From: Desulfobacteraceae bacterium
GTDB lineage: Bacteria > Desulfobacterota > Desulfobacteria > Desulfobacterales > DAOWNP01
Assembly: GCA_030642545.1 (NCBI GenBank)
Contig: DAOWNP010000132.1
Span: forward strand, 1-6,882
Length of the DNA: 6,882 nt
Reading direction: 5' to 3'
The notes beneath the pieces are model-generated. The model worked only from the letters and a program-made list of their open reading frames with translations. It was not told the origin of the DNA and did no database searches. Positions within the stretch are counted from its first letter, which is position 1, and each line of letters starts with the position of its first letter. The position numbers and the translations under genes are program-made. Shown one piece after another: positions 1 to 5,272 of the stretch.

Positions 1-489
1 ACAGGTGTTATTAAGGCCAATTTTCCCACGCGAATATCATTTCAGGTTTCGTCAAAAATTGACTCGAGAACTATAATTGATTCAAATGGAGCAGAAAGTC
101 TGCTGGGTAATGGAGATATGCTTTTTCTTCCTCCTGGAACAGGAAAATTAAGAAGAATTCAGGGGGCATATATATCAGAAGATGAAGTTGGCAGAATTGT
201 TGAGTTCCTAAAAGAACAAAGTACTCCTGAATATGATGAAACAGTGGTAGAATCAAATGAAGAAGATGATAATAAAGAGGATGTAAATATAGAATTTGAT
301 GAAAAATATGATGAAGCTGTTTCTTTAGTTACTAAAGCAGGACATGCATCTATTTCTATGGTTCAACGGCATTTACGTATTGGCTATAACAGAGCTGCAC
401 GAATAATTGAAATAATGGAGAAAGAAGGAGTTATCGGTCCTGCTGACGGAGCAAAAAAAAGAGAAATCCTGGTTAAAAGTTATGAATAA
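1..489 (+). CDS. ftsK: DNA translocase FtsK, C-terminal part (5' end outside window)
   Basis: FtsK/SpoIIIE is a membrane-anchored hexameric DNA pump at the division septum that moves chromosome termini and activates XerCD recombination at dif. The frame is open from base 1 to TAA at 487-489, giving 162 residues, so the gene starts upstream; the ATG at 118 is internal. Residues 1-70 match the end of the RecA-like motor (TGVIKANFPTRISFQVSSK, then a GAESLLGNGDMLF block). Residues 71-99 are a Glu/Asp-rich linker. Residues 100-158 are the complete gamma winged-helix domain, with the recognition helix IGYNRAARIIE. Asn130, Arg134 and Glu137 have the same spacing as the E. coli FtsK residues that contact KOPS DNA (from memory), so directional loading on polar sequences is probably retained. 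An eight-A run sits at 453-460 near the 3' end, in frame. The N-terminal membrane and linker parts cannot be judged. The family identification is very secure. Confidence 0.96.
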   Translation, partial: TGVIKANFPTRISFQVSSKIDSRTIIDSNGAESLLGNGDMLFLPPGTGKLRRIQGAYISEDEVGRIVEFLKEQSTPEYDETVVESNEEDDNKEDVNIEFDEKYDEAVSLVTKAGHASISMVQRHLRIGYNRAARIIEIMEKEGVIGPADGAKKREILVKSYE

Positions 490-494
490 GGAGG
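488..494 (+). promoter_or_regulatory. Shine-Dalgarno that sets the start of the downstream methyltransferase
   Basis: AAGGAGG is a near-perfect ribosome binding site five bases before ATG at 500. It overlaps the ftsK stop codon (TAA, 487-489). An alternative in-frame ATG at 482 lies upstream of this site and has no SD of its own, so 500 is preferred. The arrangement suggests that translation of the methyltransferase is coupled to termination of ftsK translation. Confidence 0.8.
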
Positions 495-499
495 TATTG

Positions 500-1144
500 A
501 TGGATTATGATGAAAAATTGATAGATAAGATTAAAGGTTTTGTTGATCCATGCGAGGGCAGGCAATTATTTAAAACTGCTCTTAAAGCAAGCAGAATGGG
601 ACCTTGTCTTGAAATAGGAAGTTATTGTGGAAAATCATCTGTTTATATAGCAAGTGCATGTAAAAAAAACGGTAGTATCCTTTTTTCTGTTGATCATCAC
701 AGAGGATCTGAAGAACAACAGCCAGGAGAAGAATATTTTGATCCTGAACTATACAACCATGGCATAGGTGAAGTAGATACAATAAATTATTTTAGAGAGA
801 CTATAAAACTTGCACAATTGGAAAATACAATTGTTCCTGTTGTTGCAAAATCTGAAATTGCTGCAAAGATGTGGACTACTACATTAAGTCTGGTTTTTAT
901 AGATGGCGGTCATTCTTATGAAGCTGCTTATAATGATTATAATTGCTGGGTATCCCATATTATGCCGGGTGGTTATTTGCTGGTTCATGATATTTTTGAT
1001 GATCCTGAAAAAGGAGGGCAGGCTCCTTATCAGATTTACAGTCTTGCAAAAGCTTCAGGGTTGTTTAAAGAATTGCCTATGGTTAAAACTCTTGGAATTT
1101 TACAGAGATTAGATTGTGGTGGTATTTATAATATTTTGGTTTAG
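500..1144 (+). CDS. Class I SAM-dependent methyltransferase (Methyltransf_24 type)
   Basis: A predicted soluble methyltransferase of 214 residues; the acceptor is unknown. The SAM-binding motif I is LEIGSYCGKSS at residues 38-48. The second strand ends in SVDHHRG (Asp65, the likely ribose-binding acidic position), followed by EEQQPGEEYFDP. The core motif LVFIDGGHSYEAA at 131-143 and PGGYLLVHDIFDD at 156-168 are characteristic of Methyltransf_24 proteins (O-methyltransferase-like fold). The length fits a single-domain enzyme without signal peptide or membrane segment. The start at 500 is chosen over ATG 482 because AAGGAGG lies five bases upstream of it. It begins 10 bases after the ftsK stop and is probably cotranscribed with ftsK. 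Its substrate might be a sugar or small molecule, but nothing in the sequence decides this. Family confidence is high; function is open. Confidence 0.9.
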   Translation: MDYDEKLIDKIKGFVDPCEGRQLFKTALKASRMGPCLEIGSYCGKSSVYIASACKKNGSILFSVDHHRGSEEQQPGEEYFDPELYNHGIGEVDTINYFRETIKLAQLENTIVPVVAKSEIAAKMWTTTLSLVFIDGGHSYEAAYNDYNCWVSHIMPGGYLLVHDIFDDPEKGGQAPYQIYSLAKASGLFKELPMVKTLGILQRLDCGGIYNILV

Positions 1145-1182
1145 TTTTAAATTCACTATAGCTTAAATTATGATATCCTGTA

Positions 1183-1219
1183 AACATTGAAAATGTTATT
1201 TTTTTAATTTTTTGTTTTA
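1183..1219 (+). terminator. Possible weak intrinsic terminator after the ftsK-methyltransferase unit
   Basis: AACATT (1183-1188), loop GAA and AATGTT (1192-1197) form a 6-bp hairpin, followed by ATTTTTTTAATTTTTTG. The stem has only one G-C pair, so it is weak. The T-tract extends into the 3' end of the convergent gene. There is no matching T-tract on the other side, so the structure would act only on plus-strand transcripts. Confidence 0.4.
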
Positions 1220-1920
1220 GTAAAATACAAAACCAGACTTTTGCCAAGTACAGGATTTAATAATTTATCAAGTGCTCTTGTTATCCACGGTTTTTTCATT
1301 ATATCCCATGTTAAAAATCTGTGATAAAGATTTACAGCCATTGAATCATTTCGAGTTGGTCCAACAAAACATTTAAGCCACCAATATGGGGAGTGAATAC
1401 TGTGAGCATAATGAAGAGCCCAGTTTTTTACTCCCTGTTTTTCAAGCTTTTTTATAAGGTCAAATTTTTTATATATTCGCACATGTCCCTGATTTGCATT
1501 AAAATACTCATCAGACAACGCCCAGCATATTCTTTCAGGAAAAAAGCTGGGAACACTAACAGCTAAGTTTTTACCTAATTTTAAAACACGTATTATTTCT
1601 TTCATTGCTGTTTTGTCATTGGGAATATGTTCCATCACTTCAGAACATATAACATGATCAAAATAGTTTGTTTTAAAAGGAAGGGATGTAATATCAGCCA
1701 CAGACGTTCCCCAGACACCTCCTCCGTGATCATTAAGCTCATCGTGTAAACGCAGCCTTTTATGAGCTTCTAAAAGATCATCAAAACCAAGATCTGCACC
1801 TATGGCAACAACCTTTGGGAATCTGTATGCAGCACAAGTATGTCGTCCCGGACCGCACCCAATATCTAATATTTTATCTCCTGGTTTAATATTGAGTCTG
1901 TTAAAGTCTATTGTGATCAC
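1204..1920 (-). CDS. Class I SAM-dependent methyltransferase (Methyltransf_11 type), GTG start
   Basis: A 238-residue methyltransferase with the classic Rossmann-like order: motif I ILDIGCGPGRHT at residues 17-28, an acidic residue after strand 2 (Asp43 in AIGADLG), ADITSLPF with Asp76 at the adenine-binding position, and the strand-4 motif HVICSEVMEHI at 89-99, then VLKLGKNLAVSVPS. The C-terminal 100 residues are rich in Trp, Tyr and His and probably form the acceptor-binding part. The start codon is GTG (1918-1920), with GGGAGG six bases upstream on the minus strand. The first 20 bases overlap the 3' end of the upstream glycosyltransferase gene, so the two are cotranscribed and probably translationally coupled. 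Together with that glycosyltransferase it may modify a glycan or glycolipid intermediate of an exopolysaccharide; this is inferred from context only. Confidence 0.9.
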   Translation of the reverse strand: MITIDFNRLNIKPGDKILDIGCGPGRHTCAAYRFPKVVAIGADLGFDDLLEAHKRLRLHDELNDHGGGVWGTSVADITSLPFKTNYFDHVICSEVMEHIPNDKTAMKEIIRVLKLGKNLAVSVPSFFPERICWALSDEYFNANQGHVRIYKKFDLIKKLEKQGVKNWALHYAHSIHSPYWWLKCFVGPTRNDSMAVNLYHRFLTWDIMKKPWITRALDKLLNPVLGKSLVLYFTKTKN

Positions 1921-3154
1921 TTATTACCTCCCGATATGTTTCAACGGTTTGTTTAGCCGCCTTCTCCCATGTAAATTTTTCCTGAACCCTTAAAAAACCA
2001 AAGTTACCTATTTTTTTTGCATATTTTTTATTGTCAAGAAGATGTATTATAGCATTTGCCAGAGCCTTGTGATTTGCAGGAGGAACTAATATACCAGCGT
2101 CTCCTACAACTTCAGGTAATGCTCCGCCTGTTGTACTTATTACAGGAACTCCACATGCCATAGCTTCTCCAACCGGAAGTCCAAAGCCTTCATAAATAGA
2201 AGGTACAACAGCCATATTAGCTTTTGCATATTGTTGCCTGAATTCTCTGTCACTTATTCTTCCTGTAAAATGAATAAATTTTTCGATTTTAAGTTTTTTA
2301 ATAAGTCTTGCTATACCACCATTTTCTTTAGGTTTTCCTATTACAATAAGCTTAATATATTTATGTGTATTTAATACCTCTTTTATGGCATATATAAGAT
2401 AATATAATCCTTTAAGCGGTGTATCTGCACTGTTTGTAACTATAATTCGCCCATCTTCACGATCTATTTCAGGGATGGGGTAGAAAAGCTTTGTGTTTAT
2501 CCCGTTTGGTATAACATCAAAACTTGCTTTATCTATTTTAAATTCATGACTGATATCGTTTTGAGCACATTTTGATACAGTTATTATATGTGAAAATTTT
2601 TTTGATATTCTTTTCTGCATTCCAAGAAAGGAAAACCATCTTAAATGCTTTATTTTTTTCCAGTATGATTTTACACTTTTTAAAGCTATATCACGATCAA
2701 CTGTTATTGGATGATGGATTGTAATTGTGGTGGGAACAAGTCTTTTGATAGCTAATATTCCATAAGACAAACACTGGTTGTCATGAATAATATCATATTT
2801 CGTATGATTTTTTAGAAGATATTTATAAGCCCTGAGTCCAAAAGTAAACATTTCAGGGAATCCCATGGAAGATACGCCAATCCATTCAACCATGTTGATG
2901 GGATCTGAGAGTTCTTTTAAAGATGGAAATCTGAACATATCTTCAAAATTAAACAGGTCCAGACACGGAAGCATTATAAGTTTCACATCATTATCTAATT
3001 GCGGGTCAGGCGGTCCTGATAAAACATCCACCTTGTGTCCTAAATCAATAAGAGCACGACTTAAATTTCTAATATAAACTCCCTGCCCTCCACAATGAGG
3101 ATTGCTTCTATAGCTTATAAGGCATACTCTAAGAGGCCTGTTAGTATCTACCAT
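1901..3154 (-). CDS. Glycosyltransferase family 4 (GT-B fold)
   Basis: A 417-residue glycosyltransferase expected to transfer a sugar from a nucleotide-sugar donor with retention of configuration, on the cytoplasmic side. The N-terminal Rossmann domain begins with RVCLISYRSNPHCGGQGVYI (residues 9-28), containing the glycine-rich GGxG loop typical of GT4 enzymes. The C-terminal donor domain starts near VIPNGINTKLFYP (214-226). It includes the Lys248 KG motif, the EX7E motif Glu322/Glu330 in YEGFGLPVGEAMACGVPVI, and GGALPEVVGDAGILVPP (343-359). Length is typical of the family, with no membrane segment. The ATG at 3154-3152 is preceded by AAAGGAA on the minus strand (3169-3163). It is the first gene of a two-gene operon with the overlapping methyltransferase and is divergent from the exosortase gene, suggesting a role in exopolysaccharide or cell-surface glycan synthesis. 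The exact sugar cannot be read from the sequence. Confidence 0.94.
   Translation of the reverse strand: MVDTNRPLRVCLISYRSNPHCGGQGVYIRNLSRALIDLGHKVDVLSGPPDPQLDNDVKLIMLPCLDLFNFEDMFRFPSLKELSDPINMVEWIGVSSMGFPEMFTFGLRAYKYLLKNHTKYDIIHDNQCLSYGILAIKRLVPTTITIHHPITVDRDIALKSVKSYWKKIKHLRWFSFLGMQKRISKKFSHIITVSKCAQNDISHEFKIDKASFDVIPNGINTKLFYPIPEIDREDGRIIVTNSADTPLKGLYYLIYAIKEVLNTHKYIKLIVIGKPKENGGIARLIKKLKIEKFIHFTGRISDREFRQQYAKANMAVVPSIYEGFGLPVGEAMACGVPVISTTGGALPEVVGDAGILVPPANHKALANAIIHLLDNKKYAKKIGNFGFLRVQEKFTWEKAAKQTVETYREVISDHNRL
1927..1932 (-). promoter_or_regulatory. Shine-Dalgarno supporting a GTG start
   Basis: On the minus strand GGGAGG is followed by TAATAA and then GTG (1920-1918). The site lies inside the end of the glycosyltransferase gene. 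It is the main reason for accepting the GTG start, since no ATG is available near the beginning of the conserved domain. Confidence 0.75.
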
Positions 3155-3213
3155 TTAAACAGTTCCTTTATAAAAGATATTAACACAGTTCACTAATTAA
3201 ATATTAGTTTCTA

Positions 3214-3240
3214 CCTATAATTATGCAATAATATTGTCAA
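3214..3240 (-). promoter_or_regulatory. Candidate sigma-70-type promoter for the glycosyltransferase operon
   Basis: On the minus strand a perfect TTGACA (-35, at 3240-3235) is followed after 15 bases by TATAGG (-10, 3219-3214, four of six matches). Initiation near 3207 would give a leader of about 50 bases. The spacer is short and the background is AT-rich, so this is a candidate only. Confidence 0.45.
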
Positions 3241-3328
3241 TAATTAAAATCAAAGAGTGCTATAAAGATGTAAAAAAAGGTAATTATTGAGATTATATCT
3301 TAATTAAAAAAATAGCAATATAGTACCT

Positions 3329-3340
3329 GACAGTTACTGC
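3329..3340. repeat. Short palindrome, candidate operator half of a pair
   Basis: GACAGTTACTGC contains the perfect palindrome CAGTTACTG (3331-3339). It closely resembles the palindrome at 3419-3432, which differs by one added G and one added C placed symmetrically. The centres are 91 bases apart, in a divergent promoter region. Confidence 0.35.
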
Positions 3341-3364
3341 TTTTTTATAATATTAGTTTTGTTT

Positions 3365-3408
3365 AAACTTACAATTAAAGATTTTGTTTTTAATCTTTAT
3401 TGTAGTTT
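3365..3408. repeat. Bulged inverted repeat (17 bp) in the divergent region
   Basis: Three paired blocks, AAACT / ACAAT / AAAGATT, on the left arm (3365-3383) match AATCTTT / ATTGT / AGTTT on the right arm (3392-3408), with single-base bulges only on the left arm and an 8-base loop TTGTTTTT. No T-tract follows in either direction, so it does not look like a simple terminator. It could be a leader RNA stem or a protein-binding site. Confidence 0.45.
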
Positions 3409-3418
3409 TAAATTGATC

Positions 3419-3432
3419 GACAGGTTACCTGC
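3419..3432. repeat. Short palindrome, second candidate operator
   Basis: GACAGGTTACCTGC contains the perfect palindrome CAGGTTACCTG (3421-3431), a relatively GC-rich island in very AT-rich DNA. Its flanks (GA before, C after) are the same as those of the copy at 3329-3340. A transcription factor site is possible; no known regulator was recognised. Confidence 0.35.
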
Positions 3433-3585
3433 AGAATAGGAAATTTCTTCCTCGTTCAAGGCAGAAAAATTAATTTGATTCTCAAAATATAAAATCGTAT
3501 GCTTGCGGTAAAAAATAATTTTGGTTTTGAAACTACAATGCATAATTTACGGAATCTGTTTTGTATTTGTTTATAGTGTTTTAGT

Positions 3586-3615
3586 TTGTAAATATTTAAA
3601 AACTAATACTATATT
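3586..3615 (+). promoter_or_regulatory. Candidate sigma-70-type promoter for the exosortase operon
   Basis: TTGTAA (3586-3591, four of six -35 matches), an 18-base spacer and TATATT (3610-3615, five of six -10 matches) would start transcription near 3622, about 60 bases before the gene. In such AT-rich DNA this could arise by chance. Confidence 0.35.
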
Positions 3616-3682
3616 TAGTTATCATGGATTTATTTTAGTAATTTAGAAATATGCTAATCATTTTAAAAACTGGAATATGTAT

Positions 3683-5215
3683 ATGAATTTTAAAACTCAT
3701 TATCAAAAGTATTTAAACATAACTCTTCCATTTGTCATATTAGGAACTTTTGTACTATCACTTCAAACTGCATTTCAAAAATTATCTCTAAGGTGGGATG
3801 GTGGTGATAACAGTTACTGTTATCTGATTATTCCACTTTTTATTTATCTATGCTGGGACAGAAAAAACAGTTTTAAATTTAGCGAATTTTCATGGAGTTT
3901 TTGGGGAATAATCCCATTATTGTTATCTGTTATTCTTATTATAACAGGAGAACTTGGCTCGGTTGAAACCATGCTTTATGCAGGTCTTTTTGGATCTGTT
4001 TTCAGTATGCTTTTGGTTTTGTATGGGAAACGTATTTATCACCTGACTTTTCCAATAATTCTTTTGTGTTTTATGGTTCCCTTACCTCCATTTGTAAATA
4101 AAATACTCACTTTTAAATTAAGAGTAATAGCAAGTGCTATTTCAACAAAACTACTTCAGTTTTCTGGAGTCAGTGTATTAAGAGAGGGAAATATTCTTGA
4201 TTTGGGCGTTGGCAAGCTACAGGTAGTTGATGCATGCAGCGGTTTAAGGTATTTGATACCTATGTTTCTTATGGCTATTCTTGTGGGATATTTTTTTAAT
4301 AAGGTAAAATGGCACAGGTTTTTTTTAATTGCTCTGGTTGTTCCTCTTTCTGTTTTTGTAAATAGCTTCAGAATATTTGCAACAGGTTTGCTTACTGTAA
4401 ATGGTTATCAGAGGTTTGCTCAGGACTTTTATCACGATTTTTCAGGCTGGCTTGTTTTTATGATTGCAGGGTGTATGCTGATTGGATTCTCTTTTGCTTT
4501 AAACCGATTAAAAAATAATACATCTACAGTTTTTTTAAAAACTGATGATGGTGGAAAATCTACAGGAGTAGTAAAATCAATTGCTTTAACAGTTGTTTTT
4601 TGCAGCTTATTTATAACTACAGGGTATACTATTAACAATACTGCAATTTCCATGATTCAACCTGACAGGGTTGCTTTTGAAAAATTTCCGATGAAAATTT
4701 CCGGATGGTATGGGAAAAAAAGTTATCTTTCAAAAGAGATTTTAAATTCTCTTTGGGCAGATGATTATATTCAGGCATCATATCAAAAAAAAAGGATTGG
4801 AAATGTTATTACTCTGTTTGTACCCTATTATAAATATCAGGGCACAAGGCATACCGCACATGCGCCCCAGTCTTGTTTACTTGGTTCAGGCTGGGCTATT
4901 ATTTCTTCTGATGACAGGTTTGTAAAAGTCAATAAAGATCGGAAAATAAAAATAAGGAGTATGCTAATGGGTAAAGGAGATGTAAAGCTACTTAGTTCAT
5001 ATTTCTTTTTTCAACGAGGACGAGTGATTATTAGTCCATGGTTAAATAAATATTATATGATGATTGATGCATTAACAAAAAAAAGAACAGATGGAGCACT
5101 TGTCAGAATTGAGATGATAATTCCAAACGGACAGTCATTAGATGATGCTTATAAAATAGCAGAAGGGTTTCTTGAAGATATTTGGATAATATTGGAAGAT
5201 TATGTTCCTCGTTAG
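3683..5215 (+). CDS. xrtD: Exosortase fused to EpsI domain (XrtD type)
   Basis: Exosortases are inner-membrane cysteine enzymes thought to cut PEP-CTERM-like C-terminal tails and hand the protein on to the cell surface. Residues 1-275 form the multi-span exosortase domain, about eight hydrophobic segments. The expected catalytic triad is present: Cys185 in VVDACSGLRYL, Arg230 in NSFRIFATGLL, His251 in FYHDFSGWL. One further hydrophobic segment (about 299-317) leads to an EpsI domain (DUF3485) at about 325-505, with FPMKISGWYG, ADDYIQASY, HTAHAPQSCLLGSGW (His393, Cys398) and VRIEMIIP. The 510-residue length and the fusion fit XrtD, the VPLPA-CTERM-specific exosortase, rather than the shorter XrtA/EpsH. 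ATG 3683 is preferred because GGA (3672-3674) lies eight bases upstream; ATG 3677, two codons earlier, is nearly on top of that site. The TPR lipoprotein gene follows after 57 bases and is probably cotranscribed. The exact exosortase subtype is less sure than the domain calls. Confidence 0.93.
   Translation: MNFKTHYQKYLNITLPFVILGTFVLSLQTAFQKLSLRWDGGDNSYCYLIIPLFIYLCWDRKNSFKFSEFSWSFWGIIPLLLSVILIITGELGSVETMLYAGLFGSVFSMLLVLYGKRIYHLTFPIILLCFMVPLPPFVNKILTFKLRVIASAISTKLLQFSGVSVLREGNILDLGVGKLQVVDACSGLRYLIPMFLMAILVGYFFNKVKWHRFFLIALVVPLSVFVNSFRIFATGLLTVNGYQRFAQDFYHDFSGWLVFMIAGCMLIGFSFALNRLKNNTSTVFLKTDDGGKSTGVVKSIALTVVFCSLFITTGYTINNTAISMIQPDRVAFEKFPMKISGWYGKKSYLSKEILNSLWADDYIQASYQKKRIGNVITLFVPYYKYQGTRHTAHAPQSCLLGSGWAIISSDDRFVKVNKDRKIKIRSMLMGKGDVKLLSSYFFFQRGRVIISPWLNKYYMMIDALTKKRTDGALVRIEMIIPNGQSLDDAYKIAEGFLEDIWIILEDYVPR
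3806..3824. repeat. Perfect 19-base palindrome inside the exosortase gene
   Basis: GATAACAGTTACTGTTATC has two 9-base arms around one central T and lies about 125 bases into the coding region, encoding DNSYCYL. Its core CAGTTACTG is identical to the palindrome at 3331-3339 upstream of the gene. It may be an intragenic operator or a coincidence of codons. Confidence 0.4.
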
Positions 5216-5260
5216 AAACGTGAACAAAAAGCTTTTAAAATTTTATTAACTTTAAGTTAT

Positions 5261-5265
5261 AAGGA
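5261..5265 (+). promoter_or_regulatory. Ribosome binding site of the TPR lipoprotein gene
   Basis: AAGGA lies seven bases before ATG 5273 and supports that start, which also places the signal peptide at the extreme N-terminus. The 57-base gap from the exosortase stop contains only short AT-rich palindromes (AAAAGCTTTT at 5227-5236 and TAACTTTAAGTTA at 5247-5259), with no convincing terminator. Confidence 0.65.
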
Positions 5266-5272
5266 AAAAATA

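Larger units (their letters stand above)
3155..3676. other. Long divergent intergenic control region
   Basis: These 522 bases separate the minus-strand glycosyltransferase operon from the plus-strand exosortase operon. I find no convincing protein gene: only very short frames without ribosome binding sites. The region is markedly AT-rich and holds candidate promoters in each direction, two related palindromes (3329-3340 and 3419-3432) and a 17-bp bulged inverted repeat (3365-3408). No sigma-54 -24/-12 element and no tRNA were seen. An unannotated small RNA or a riboswitch-like leader cannot be excluded. Confidence 0.7.

Noticed and set aside
323..337. Perfect palindrome CTTTAGTTACTAAAG inside ftsK, sharing the AGTTACT core with the sites near xrtD
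   Set aside because: AGTTACT is expected about once by chance in a window of this size and composition, and the position within ftsK gives no regulatory logic.
118..489. ATG at 118 as the start of a separate small gene
   Set aside because: The same frame is open from base 1 and encodes the conserved end of the FtsK motor domain, so this Met is internal.
903..1112. 69-codon plus-strand reading frame inside the first methyltransferase
   Set aside because: It overlaps the conserved IDGGHSY and PGGYLLVHD region in another frame and has no family features of its own.
3313..3346. Terminator-like stem followed by TTTTTT
   Set aside because: The possible stem (AGTA/TACT with weak outer AGC/GCT pairing) is short and bulged, and no plus-strand gene ends nearby.
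3200..3359. Direct repeat AATATTAGTTT at 3200-3210 and 3349-3359
   Set aside because: An 11-base match of low-complexity AT-rich sequence is not rare enough to support a functional repeat.
3503..3508. TTGCGG as the -12 part of a sigma-54 promoter
   Set aside because: There is no GG at the required distance upstream, although sigma-54 control is known for some PEP-CTERM systems.
3538..3576. 12-codon frame starting ATGCATAATTTACGG as a leader peptide
   Set aside because: No ribosome binding site precedes it, and it has no run of regulatory codons or attenuator structure directly after it.
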